Shown here: in pieces, positions 17,014 to 25,529 of the stretch | Layout: each line of letters begins with the position of its first letter | Numbering within the stretch: the stretch's first letter is position 1 | DNA from: Bog-473 sp963843365 | GTDB lineage: Bacteria > Actinomycetota > Acidimicrobiia > Acidimicrobiales > RAAP-2 | Reading direction: 5' to 3' | Assembly: GCA_963843365.1 (NCBI GenBank) | Contig: CAWJKG010000003.1 | Coordinates: forward strand, 1,054,001 to 1,118,000 | Length of the DNA stretch: 64,000 nt | The notes under the pieces: generated by a model | What the model was told of the DNA's origin: nothing | The model's database searches: none | Seen by the model: only the letters and a program-made list of their open reading frames with translations | Translations under genes and position numbers: made by a program

Positions 17014-17475
17014 TCAGTCCCCCGTTTCGGGAGCCTCGAAGAGGAACTGCATGGCATCGCGCATCGAGGCATCCACCAGCTCCATGCGGATCCCGAGCTC
17101 GTCGTCCCAGTGATAGGCGAAGGACGCCGGTGCGGCGCTGCCCGCTCGCCCGCACAGCTGCAACGGGCAGCCGGCACCGCTGAAAGCGTTGCTCTGGTCC
17201 GCCAGCGAGTCGCTCCAGAAGCCGATGTGATGCAGGTTGCTGGCCTCGTTTCGGACCCAGACCGACCCGGGCACTTCGAGAATGAGCTCCAGGCACGGGG
17301 TCCCCGTGGAGTACCGCATGGTCGTGGGCAGCACCACGTCCCGGCCGGCCTCGTCCCGGTACTCGGTGGCGTCCAGGTGCATGACCGGGCCCCATGTCAC
17401 GCCGAGGAGGTCGGTCAGCTTGGCGCTGGCGGCCTCCATGTCCGTGACCACCATGCCCACGTGGTAGTGCTCCAT
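17014..17475 (-). CDS. VOC/glyoxalase-fold protein
   Basis: A 153-aa protein starting MEHYHVGMVVTDMEAASAKL, the first beta-alpha unit of the vicinal oxygen chelate fold. The second unit contains SNLHHIGFWSDSL, and the C-terminus has RMELVDASMRD. Metal-ligand candidates are His4/6, the Glu of CLELILEVPG, the His of LHHIGF and the Glu of RMELVD. Such proteins act as dioxygenases, isomerases or epimerases. It is the last gene of a five-gene minus-strand cluster, separated by one base from the MBL gene. Confidence 0.85.
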   Translation of the reverse strand: MEHYHVGMVVTDMEAASAKLTDLLGVTWGPVMHLDATEYRDEAGRDVVLPTTMRYSTGTPCLELILEVPGSVWVRNEASNLHHIGFWSDSLADQSNAFSGAGCPLQLCGRAGSAAPASFAYHWDDELGIRMELVDASMRDAMQFLFEAPETGD

Positions 17476-17476
17476 C

Positions 17477-18739
17477 TCAGTCGTCCTCCCACTGGTCCAG
17501 TTGATGGCGCAACCATCCGTTCTCCCAGAAGCTGACGTCGCCGCCGTGCGCCAGGAGGTGGCGGTGGGCGTCGGCCAGGACGGCCCGGGCCCGGGACGAT
17601 TCTGGTGCGCGGGCCACGGCGGCCTGGCCGAGATGAATGGCCAGCGGCGCCTCACCCCGGGCCAGCGCGGCCTCGGCCCGTTCCAGCACCGCCTCGGTAC
17701 CCGCAGCGTCTGCCAGCTCGGACAGCGCCTGTCCGCTGCTGTCGGGGTAGAGCTCGGTCGTCGAGCGGAGCGTGAACCAGCCGACGTAGCTCTCCCAGAG
17801 GGTCCGCACGGCCCAGGAGACCTTGCCGTAGCCCTGCCCGACCCGCAGCGCGGGTGGCAGCTCGATCTCGCGCATCAGCGTCCAGACGTCGACCCCGTCG
17901 TTGAAACCCTCGAGCGCCCGCCGGTGGACGTAGTCCACGGCGTCGTGCAGCCGGGCCAGGCTGGCGTCGATCAGGTCGGCACCCACAATCGGGTCGTGCC
18001 TGCCCGTCACGAGGACCTCGGGCCGCAGGGCGCGGACCTTCCGCACGCTCTCGAGGTACGGGTCCACGAAGCGGTAGCGGTCCCCGCGCAGCGTGTTGAG
18101 GTTGGGGAAGTGTGGGAAGAGGGGCCCGAAGAGGTTGCTGACGAGGGCGGTGCGGCGTGCGGGGAGCCAGACGACCGCACTGTCGATGGTCTCCCCCACG
18201 GCGGCGTGCAGCTCCAGCCCGAGCCCGTCGACGTCCAGCTCCAGGAGCTGGTCGAACGTGACGTCGGGCACCGGCTCCGCCTGGCGCATGGACACGCCCG
18301 GGTTCTCTGCGGCGATGCGCCGCGCGTCGGTGCCCAGCATGTCGAACCAGATGCCGGCCGTGCGCATGCGCAAGGTGCGGATGCGGGCGTCGTCCAACTG
18401 GCAGAGCTGGTTGTTCTGCTGGGCGATATAGCGGGTGCCCTCCTCTCGGAAGAGGTCCACCCCGCCGACATGGTCCACGTGGGCCTGGGTCGTGATGATG
18501 CAATGGGTCGGGCCCGGGCGCACGGCGTCGAAGACCCGCTTGTGGTGGGGCGCCTCGAAGCCCATGCCGGTGTTCACGATGATCCGGCCGCCGTCGGTCA
18601 GCAGCAGGTAGGCGGCGGTGCAGCCACCGGAGCGGTAGATCCCGTCGGCGATCTCGTGGGCGGGGTCGTCGTAGACGGGCCGCATGAGCTCGCGTCCAGG
18701 GCGGGTGTCGATGAGCTCGTCCACCGGGTCGACAGGCAT
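17477..18739 (-). CDS. MBL-fold hydrolase, alkylsulfatase-like
   Basis: 420 aa. The N-terminal metallo-beta-lactamase domain has GRIIVNTGMGFEAPHHK and IITTQAHVDHVGGVDLF, then VVWLPARRTALVSNLFGP and LVTGRHDPIVGADLID. The C-terminal part (about 270-420), with YVHRRALEGFNDGVDVWTL and YGKVSWAVRTLWESYVGWF, is the dimerisation domain of SdsA1-type alkyl sulfatases. The product is shorter than SdsA1 because the sterol-carrier-like third domain is missing. The usual HxHxDH motif reads QAHVDH, so the first zinc ligand is Gln. The start overlaps the sulfotransferase stop by one base. Sulfate-ester hydrolysis is plausible but not certain. Confidence 0.82.
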   Translation of the reverse strand: MPVDPVDELIDTRPGRELMRPVYDDPAHEIADGIYRSGGCTAAYLLLTDGGRIIVNTGMGFEAPHHKRVFDAVRPGPTHCIITTQAHVDHVGGVDLFREEGTRYIAQQNNQLCQLDDARIRTLRMRTAGIWFDMLGTDARRIAAENPGVSMRQAEPVPDVTFDQLLELDVDGLGLELHAAVGETIDSAVVWLPARRTALVSNLFGPLFPHFPNLNTLRGDRYRFVDPYLESVRKVRALRPEVLVTGRHDPIVGADLIDASLARLHDAVDYVHRRALEGFNDGVDVWTLMREIELPPALRVGQGYGKVSWAVRTLWESYVGWFTLRSTTELYPDSSGQALSELADAAGTEAVLERAEAALARGEAPLAIHLGQAAVARAPESSRARAVLADAHRHLLAHGGDVSFWENGWLRHQLDQWEDD

Positions 18740-19989
18740 CAGACCTCCGTCCGCACGGGGAAGGCGTCAAGGTAGTCGCCGAAGCGCGTCCGCATCTCTT
18801 CGGGCGTCACGTCGAAGTGGCGGCGGAGGTCGTAGGCCACCCTCCCCTCCTTCCCGCGCGGATGTGCCGCCCGGTAGGCCTCGATCTCCCCCCGCGCCCG
18901 GTCGTCGAGCACAATGCCGGCGCACTCGTAGACGCGGGCAAGCGTGCCGAGCTCGTCCGCCATGTACTCGTCGAAGAAGACATCCACCGTGCGATCTTCG
19001 GCCAGCAGGTGGCGGTCGCGCAACGACGCATCGAGCAGAGTCCCGATGCGCTCGGTCCAGTAGTCGCGATACCACTCGGGGCGCGTGGTGCGGTAGGCCG
19101 TCCGTGCCCCGTAGCAGGCCATGGTGATGGTCGACTGCACGACGGCCACCGGGTCGCGATGGGTGACCACCACGGTGGCGTCGGGGAAGGTGTGCAGCAG
19201 CGGCCCCAGCTGCTCGAGGTGCTGCGGCGACTTGAGGACCCACCGCTCCTTGGGGGCGTACCACTGGAGGATCTGCAGCACGGACTTCATGTAGGCGTAG
19301 TGCGGTGTCTGGTCGTGGCCCAGGTAGTGATCGCGCCAACGCGGCGCCCGCGCCACCCACTCGAGCGTGTAGCTCGAGAAGTCGGGCATCTGCAGCTCGA
19401 TCTCCTCGTGGACGTGGTCGGGCTCCATCGGGTGCATCACGGCCACCAGTGGCGCCGCCGCCTGCATGGCCTCCCACATGCCTTGACAGCGCGTCCAGCG
19501 GGGATCCACCCCGTCGATCTCCGCGGGGTCGTTCGGGTTCCGCACCGGCTCGTAGGACTCCCACAGGGGCATGGAGCGGAAACGGCTGTCGGCTGCCAAC
19601 AGGTTGACCAAATGGGTCGTGCCCGAGCGCGGCAGTCCGACGACGATGACCGGCCGCGTGATGGGGACCTCGAGGATCTCGGGATGCCGCGTGAGCAGGT
19701 CGTGGATCAGGAGGCGATTGGAGGCGGCGCGCACGCAGTCGCCGAACATCATGAGCCGCCCGATGCCGGTCCGCTCCTCGTCGGCGTCCATCTCCCCCAG
19801 CTGCAGCCCGAGCCGCACGGCGAAGCCGTCGTCGCCGAACTCGGCCAGGCCGGTCCGCGCCCGGGCGGCCTCGCAGACGGCGTCGACCGTCAGCTCCGTG
19901 GTCCTCGACTCCCCGTAGTCGATCGCCATGCGCTGCACGTCGTTGAGGACGGGAGCGCCCAGGTCGTCGATCTCTATGACGTCGCCCAC
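18739..19989 (-). CDS. PAPS-dependent sulfotransferase family protein
   Basis: 416 aa. The PAPS 5'-phosphosulfate loop is GLPRSGTTHLVNLLAA, and the 3'-phosphate site region is VVVTHRDPVAVVQSTITM, both typical of Sulfotransfer_3 proteins. Other conserved blocks are WVLKSPQHLEQL and VFFDEYMADELGTLARVYE. The GTG at 19989 has GGGGAG just upstream; extending further gives unlike Arg-rich sequence. It sits 14 bp downstream of the SDR and abuts the MBL gene. Having a sulfotransferase and a sulfatase-like hydrolase side by side suggests handling of a sulfated lipid, steroid or phenol, which is inference. Confidence 0.88.
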   Translation of the reverse strand: MGDVIEIDDLGAPVLNDVQRMAIDYGESRTTELTVDAVCEAARARTGLAEFGDDGFAVRLGLQLGEMDADEERTGIGRLMMFGDCVRAASNRLLIHDLLTRHPEILEVPITRPVIVVGLPRSGTTHLVNLLAADSRFRSMPLWESYEPVRNPNDPAEIDGVDPRWTRCQGMWEAMQAAAPLVAVMHPMEPDHVHEEIELQMPDFSSYTLEWVARAPRWRDHYLGHDQTPHYAYMKSVLQILQWYAPKERWVLKSPQHLEQLGPLLHTFPDATVVVTHRDPVAVVQSTITMACYGARTAYRTTRPEWYRDYWTERIGTLLDASLRDRHLLAEDRTVDVFFDEYMADELGTLARVYECAGIVLDDRARGEIEAYRAAHPRGKEGRVAYDLRRHFDVTPEEMRTRFGDYLDAFPVRTEV

Positions 19990-20003
19990 CCCCGCTCCCC
20001 TGC

Positions 20004-20753
20004 CTAGCGGGCGAGGTAGCCGCCGTCGACGGCGAGCGTGCTGCCGGTCATGAAGGCGGCGGACTCGCTCGACAGGAAGAGGACGGCGGCCGCCACCTCC
20101 TCGGGCGCACCCATCCGGGTCAGGATGGCGCGGGCCAGTTCGCCCTCGAGGATGGCCGGGAAGGCCTGCATCGGTGCGGTCATGGGCGTGTCGATCAGCC
20201 CGGGGGCGACGGCGTTGACCCGGATGCCGTCGCCGGCCCAGTGCGCGGCCAGGTTCCGGGTCAGCGTCAGCAGGGCGGCCTTGGCGGCGGCGTAGCCGGG
20301 CACGATGGTGGTGGAGCGGAAGGCGGTCATCGACACGAGGTTGACCACGCTGGCACCGCCAGCCATGGTGCTGGCGCCCAGTCCGGCGCGCAGGCGTGTG
20401 GTCAGCCGCATGGCGCCCTCCACGTTGAGGTCGAGGGCGGCGGCGAAGCCGTCGGGGTCCCACTCGTCCTTCCCGTCGGGAAAGTTGGCGCCGGCGTTGT
20501 TCACGAGGACGTCGAGTTGGGCGAACGAGCCGGCCAGTGCGTCCACCGCGTCGTGGTCCCGCACCTCGAGCGGCCGGTAGGCGAAGGACGACAGGTCGCG
20601 CTCGTAGTCGCCCGCGCCCGGGCGGGTTCCGGTGACGGTGACGTCGGCTCCGGCGCCTGCGAAGGCCGAGGCGATGGCGTGCCCGATGCCGCTCGTCCCG
20701 CCGGTGACGAGGACCGATGTCCCATCGAAGTCGAAGTGGATCCGGTTCGTCAC
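20004..20753 (-). CDS. Short-chain dehydrogenase/reductase
   Basis: A 249-aa classical SDR: VTGGTSGIGHAIASAFAGAG cofactor loop, NNAGANFPD, Ser in VVNLVSMTAF, YAAAKAALLTLTRNLA (Tyr-x3-Lys) and the C-terminal FMTGSTLAVDGGYL. The residue at the end of beta-2 is in VTGTRPGAG, with an Arg that favours NADP(H). The GTG start at 20753 overlaps the ADH stop (GTGA), so it is coupled to the alcohol dehydrogenase. A role in oxidising or reducing the intermediate handled by this cluster is inferred. Confidence 0.92.
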   Translation of the reverse strand: MTNRIHFDFDGTSVLVTGGTSGIGHAIASAFAGAGADVTVTGTRPGAGDYERDLSSFAYRPLEVRDHDAVDALAGSFAQLDVLVNNAGANFPDGKDEWDPDGFAAALDLNVEGAMRLTTRLRAGLGASTMAGGASVVNLVSMTAFRSTTIVPGYAAAKAALLTLTRNLAAHWAGDGIRVNAVAPGLIDTPMTAPMQAFPAILEGELARAILTRMGAPEEVAAAVLFLSSESAAFMTGSTLAVDGGYLAR

Positions 20754-21757
20754 GTGTCGCTCCCCATGGTGATCATCACCTTGCCGCAGTCCTTCGAGCC
20801 CTCGAGCAGGGCGATCCCGTCGTCGAACTGTTCGAGCGGGAGGGTGTGGGTGACCAGGTCGGACAGGTCGCGTCGCGCCAGCAGTTCGATGGCGTCCTCG
20901 AACCGCGGTGGGTACTCGAACGAGCCCCTGATGGTGAACTCCTTCATGAGGACCTGGACGAAGTTGGTCGGGACCGGCGCGTAGTGCAGCGCCACGAGAG
21001 ACATGCGCCCGCCGACGCGGCCGCGTTCGAGGATCTCGGTGAGCACCTGGTCCGAGCCCGACGCCTCGATGAAGACGTCGGTGGCGGGCGTCGGGCCGAA
21101 CATGAAGGGCGCGGTGCCGTGCAGGCGTGCCAGCTCGTCCCACACGTCGACCTCGCCGGGGTTCACCACGTGGGCCGCGCCGAATTGTCGGGCCAGTTCG
21201 AGGCGGCGTGCGCTCGTGTCGACCGCCACCACGTCCCGCACCCCCCGGTCGGCCAGGGTGGCGATGGCCAGGAGGCCGATCGGGCCGCACCCCATGACGG
21301 CCACCCGGTCGCCCGGTGCGGCGTCACCCTGATTGACGGCCTGCATGCCGACGGCCGCCGGCTCGGTCAGCGCCGCCACCTGCAGGTCCATGTCGTCGGG
21401 GACCCGGAAGAGCCGTCCCCCCTTGGCGGCCTCGCGCACCAGCAGATGCGGCGTCAGGCCGCCCTCGGGGGCGCCGCTGCCCAGTCGGCCCAGCTCCTCG
21501 TCGGCCGGGTGCACGACGACCCGGTCGCCGGCAGCGACCGCGGGCACCTCGGAGCCCACCCACTCGACCACGCCGGCCATCTCGTGGCCGAGCGCCATGG
21601 GCCGCCCGGTGATCCCTCCCATGTGGACGAAGGAGATGTCGGTCCCGCAGATGCCGCAGGCCGCCATCCGCACCACGGCGTCGCGCGGACCCGGTGGCGT
21701 GGCGGGCACGTCGTCCAGGCGCACGTCGTGCGGGCCGTGAACGCGGATCTGCTTCAT
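20750..21757 (-). CDS. Zinc-dependent alcohol dehydrogenase (threonine/sorbitol DH-like MDR)
   Basis: A 335-aa medium-chain dehydrogenase. Catalytic zinc ligands are Cys in ACGICGTDISF and His-Glu in GHEMAGVVEWVG. The Rossmann loop is VAVMGCGPIGLLAIA, followed by VVAVDTSARRLELA, with Asp selecting NAD. The structural-zinc four-cysteine lobe is missing: the loop after DRVVVHPADEELG has no Cys set, unlike most of the family. It is the first gene of the minus-strand cluster ending at 17014 and is followed by the SDR with a GTGA overlap. A strong 12-bp inverted repeat lies 150 bp upstream. Confidence 0.9.
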   Translation of the reverse strand: MKQIRVHGPHDVRLDDVPATPPGPRDAVVRMAACGICGTDISFVHMGGITGRPMALGHEMAGVVEWVGSEVPAVAAGDRVVVHPADEELGRLGSGAPEGGLTPHLLVREAAKGGRLFRVPDDMDLQVAALTEPAAVGMQAVNQGDAAPGDRVAVMGCGPIGLLAIATLADRGVRDVVAVDTSARRLELARQFGAAHVVNPGEVDVWDELARLHGTAPFMFGPTPATDVFIEASGSDQVLTEILERGRVGGRMSLVALHYAPVPTNFVQVLMKEFTIRGSFEYPPRFEDAIELLARRDLSDLVTHTLPLEQFDDGIALLEGSKDCGKVMITMGSDT

Positions 21758-21907
21758 CGGCCGTTGGCCCTGTCGTGCCGGTCCACCACTCCCCTCCTCA
21801 CGGGTGGGCAGTATGCCGTGTCGCCGGCTCGGCTGTCGGATGCGGGGCGGGAGTACGCCGCACCCTGGCCGCCGTGGTGGCTCCCTGATTCGCTCCGCCT
21901 GAGGCTT

Positions 21908-21939
21908 TCTGTGCCCCACCATGGGGCGTGGGGCACAGA
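21908..21939. repeat. Perfect 12-bp inverted repeat in a divergent intergenic region
   Basis: TCTGTGCCCCAC (21908-21919) and its exact reverse complement GTGGGGCACAGA (21928-21939) flank an 8-base centre, CATGGGGC. The site is between the divergent ADH operon and the MacA-like gene. It could be an operator for one or both transcription units, or a transcript hairpin. Confidence 0.65.
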
Positions 21940-22046
21940 GCCGCTCCTTGAGGAGAGAATCTCGGCAGGACCCCAAGCGGGCTCACAGCTGGGATTCTGC
22001 TCGCTGTGAAATGGCTGGTCTGAACTGGGCCCATGGCGAAAACGGG

Positions 22047-23415
22047 ATGCAATTGACGCGTCGGAGGTCCCGGTGGATCTGCACCGAGGAACTGCCGCTC
22101 GACGACGAGAACGTGCTCGCTCCCGAGGCGCCGTCCTTCTGGCGCCGCTACCGCTGGCCCATCGTGGCGGCGTGGTCGTCGTTGTCGTGGCGGCGGCGAT
22201 CGGCCTCGCCGCTCTGGCTGACGTCGGGATCGTCGACGCCCGGTCGGGCTGTCGATCACGACGGTCACCGTGCCCGTGACCACGGGCACCATCCAGCAGA
22301 CGGTCGCCAGCTCGGGCACCATCGAGCCGGCCAGCCAGGCCAACCTCAACTTCGCCGTCTCCGGCACGGTGACCGCCGTCAACGTGAAGGCCGGCCAGAC
22401 GGTCACTGCGGGGCAGGTGCTGGCCACCGTCGACACGACGGCGCTGACCGAGGAGGTCGAACGCGGCCCAGGCGCAGTTGACATCCGCCGAGGATCGACT
22501 GGCCAGCGACGAGGCTTCGAGCGCCTCGACGAGCACCATCGACTCGGACGAGGCCTCGGTCACGTCGGCCGAGTCCTCGCTCTCGACGCGCGCAGACCAA
22601 CCTCGAACGACGCGTCGCTGACGTCGACCATCGCCGGCACCGTCGCCTCGGTGGACCTGACGGTCGGGCAGCAGGTGACGGACCGGCACGGGTTCGGGCG
22701 CAGGCTCAGGCTCAGCGGCACCGGCAACAGCGGGCCAGGAGCGACCGGCTCGGCCGCGCGGCATCCGCAGCAGCTCGCGTCGACCGGGTCAGGCTCGTCG
22801 TCGGGCCAGATCGTCGTCATCGGCACCGACTCCTACATCGTCAACACGACCGTCGACGACACCCAAATCGGCCAGATCGCCGACGGCGACCAGGTCGACA
22901 TCACGCCGACCGGCGTCGACCACGCCGGTCTACGGCACGGTTGGCTCCATCAGCCTCATCGGCAGCCAGACGTCAGACGTGACGACCTTCCCGGTGGTCA
23001 TCGACGTGACCGGGGACCCGTCGGGCCTGTACGCGGGGGCGAGCGCAGACGTCAGCATCATCGTCAAGCAGCTGAACAACGTCGATCGAGGTGCCGACCA
23101 ACGCCATCTCCTACGGTACCAACGGCCAGGCCACCGTCACCAAGGTCGTCAACGGGAGCCACGTGGTGACGAACGTGACCGTCGGCGCGGCCGAGAACGG
23201 TGAGACCCAGATCATCGAGCGGCGTCCAGGCCGGCGACAAGGTGCTCGAGCGTGAGGTCACGTTCAAGGCGCCCGACCGGCGGCAGCGGCGGGCCTGTTC
23301 GGTGGCGCGGCAGCGGGCGCACGGGGGCCGGTGGCTTCGGCGGCGCGGTGGCAGGTTCCCGGCGGCGGCGGTGGCTTCCCCGGCCGGCGGCTTCGGCGGC
23401 GGAGGTGCCGGATGA
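22047..23415 (+). pseudogene. MacA/HlyD-type membrane-fusion protein, many frame breaks
   Basis: Piecing frames together gives a full periplasmic-adaptor-type protein. It has a cytoplasmic start with LPLDDENVLAPEAPSFW, a transmembrane segment (VVVVVVAAAIGLAALADVG), a biotinyl-lipoyl-like hairpin (VKAGQTVTAGQVLATVDT), a Ser/Asp-rich coiled hairpin (ASSASSTSTIDSDEASVTSA), ASLTSTIAGTVASVDL, IVVIGTDSYIVNTTVDDTQ, a beta-barrel (TTFPVVIDVTGDPSGLYAGA) and a Gly/Phe tail ending FGGGGAG. Frame changes occur near 22165, 22235, 22459, 22589, 22605, 22681, 22918, 23084, 23220 and 23278. Most need only one extra G or C. It was either sequenced badly or is decaying; the intact protein composition favours the first. 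Confidence 0.7.
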
Positions 23416-23451
23416 TCACTCACTCCGCCACTGGGGACACCCCGGTGACCG

Positions 23452-24169
23452 ATGACCCGCGATGCCGTCATCGAGCTCGAGCGGGTGACCAAGGTCTACC
23501 GGACCGGCACCATCTCGGTCGCCGCATTGCGCGGGGTGAGCCTCACCATCAAGCAGGGCGAGTACGTCGCCATCATCGGACCTTCGGGTTCGGGCAAGTC
23601 GACGCTCATGCACATCTTGGGCTGCCTCGACGTCCCCACCGCGGGCCGCTACCACCTCGCCGGCCAGGACGTCAGCCACATGAGCGAGACCGCGCTGGCC
23701 GAGGTGCGCAATCGGCGCATCGGGTTCGTGTTCCAGCAGTTCAACCTGCTGCCGTCCATGACGGCCTGGCAGAACGTGGAGCTGCCGCTCGTCTACGCCG
23801 GCGTCGGGCGGGCCGAGCGCAAGGAGCGCGCCATGGGTGCCCTCGGTCGGGTCGGGCTCGCCGGACGGGTCAACCACCGTCCCGGTGAGCTGTCGGGTGG
23901 CCAGCAGCAGCGCGTGGCGGTCGCCCGAGCCCTCGTGACCGAGCCCGACCTCATTTTGGCCGACGAGCCAACGGGAAACCTGGACTCCAAGTCCGCCGAC
24001 GGACGTCATGCGCCTCATGCGTGAGCTGCTACGACGCGGGGCGCACCCTCGTCCTCATCACGCACGACAGCCGATGTCGCCTCGGCCGCGGAGCGTGTGG
24101 TGGGCATCCGCGACGGCCTGCTCTCGGAGCGCGACGAGTGCTCACCTGGAAAGCCAGAGCATCCGATGA
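23452..24169 (+). pseudogene. MacB/LolD-type ABC ATPase, 3' frame breaks
   Basis: The first 180 residues read cleanly: IELERVTKVYRTGTISVAALRGV, Walker A GPSGSGKSTLMHILGCLD, Q-loop FVFQQFNLLPSMTAWQNVELP, signature LSGGQQQRVAVARAL and Walker B LILADEPTGNLDSK. The C-terminal part, DVMRLMREL, GRTLVLITHD and DVASAAERVVGIRDGLL, is spread over other frames, with breaks near 24000, 24032 and 24073. The natural end is probably a TGA at 24167-24169 overlapping the permease ATG. It partners with the MacA-like protein and the FtsX-like permease. Confidence 0.75.
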
Positions 24170-25414
24170 ACTGGCTCGAGACGTTCCGGACCGGGCGTCA
24201 ACGGCGTCCGCAGCCACCGACTGCGCTCCTCGCTGACCGTGCTCGGCATCCTCATCGGCATCGCGGGCGTGATCATCGCCGTGGGACTGGGCGAGGGCGC
24301 TTCGGCTCAGGTCACCTCCGAGATCAACTCACTTGGCTCCAACGTGCTCACCATCACGCCGGGAGCATCGACCTCGAGCACCGGTATCCGCGGTGCACTT
24401 GGTTCTGCTTCCACGCTGACCATGGCCGACGTCTCGCGCTCTCCAATCCCATGTCGACGATCCCGACATCAAGGCTGTCGCCCCCATCACCTCCAGTTCG
24501 GAGATCCTCACCGGCGGGGTCGCAGACGGCCACGACGACCGTGCAGGGCACGACCGCTACCTGGCTAAGCGTGCGGGGCCGCACCCTGTCCGAAGGGCCG
24601 TTTCATCGACAACCAGGACGTGAAGGACCACGCGGCGGTCGGGGTTCTCGGCGCGACGACCGCATCGGAGCTCTTCACCCGGGGCGACCCTGTCGGTCAG
24701 ACCGTCGACGTCAACGGCGTGCCCGTGACCATCGTTGGCGTGTTGAGCTCGACGGGCCATCGAGCTCCTCGTCGACGCACGTCCGACCCCGACGACACAT
24801 TGATCATCCCCATCTCGACGGGGGCCGAGCGCATCTTCGGCGGAACATCGCGTAACTCGGTCAGCTCCATTGCCATTCAGGCCAATTCGCCGGCCGATCT
24901 GACGGCTGCCTATCAGGAGGCTGACCACCAGCTGCTCCAGCTGCACGGGATCACCGACGCGACCAACGCCGACTTCACCATCACCTCGGAGGCCTCGCTC
25001 ATCGCAGCGAACACCTCGGTCGATCACACGCTGACCATCCTGCTCGGCGGGATCGCAGCCATCTCGCTGATCGTGGGCGGCATCGGTGTCATGAACATCA
25101 TGTTGGTCTCGGTCACCGAGCGCATCCGTGAGATCGGGCTGCGAAAGGCACTCGGTGCCACGCCCAGGGTCATCCGGCGCCAGTTCCTCGTCGAGGCGTC
25201 CGTCCTTGGAATCCTCGGCGGCATCCTCGGCGTCGCCGCCGGCCTGCTCGGCGTGGTGTACCTACCGGGCGTCATCGGCGACGCCATGACCACGAGCCCG
25301 ACCGCCGCCGTCGGCGCCCTCGCCATCGCTCTCGCCATCGGGGTGCTCTTCGGGGTCTACCCCGCCAGCCGGGCGGCATCGCTGGCCCCGATCGACGCCC
25401 TGCGGAGCGACTAG
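24166..25414 (+). pseudogene. MacB-type FtsX-family permease, 5' half with frame breaks
   Basis: MNWLETFRTG continues after a break as VNGVRSHRLRSSLTVLGILIGIAGVIIAV, the first transmembrane helix of MacB permeases. The large extracytoplasmic domain (GEGASAQVTSEINSLGSNVL, LFTRGDPVGQTVDVNGVPV) spans several frames. From about 24800 the frame is clean: three helices, GGIGVMNIMLVSVTERIREIGLRKALGA, and the end YPASRAASLAPIDALRSD. Breaks lie near 24196, 24430, 24470, 24526, 24598 and 24760-24790. With the ATPase it would form a MacB-like mechanotransmission exporter rather than a classical substrate-through-membrane pump. Confidence 0.75.
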
Positions 25415-25529
25415 CGCCTGTGCCCTCCGCGCCCAAGATCACCTGACGCCCTCTCGAGACCGGTTGCACTCACCAAGGAACGACTTTTCGATGAATGCAG
25501 TGAAGATGACAGAAAGAAGGATCACGAAG

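Noticed and set aside
19990..20463. N-terminal extension of the sulfotransferase
   Set aside because: Arg-rich sequence in the shadow of the SDR; a GTG with a ribosome site at 19989 explains the gene.
20754..21290. N-terminal extension of the SDR at 20004
   Set aside because: It overlaps the alcohol dehydrogenase and lacks SDR features; the GTG at 20753 gives a full-length SDR.
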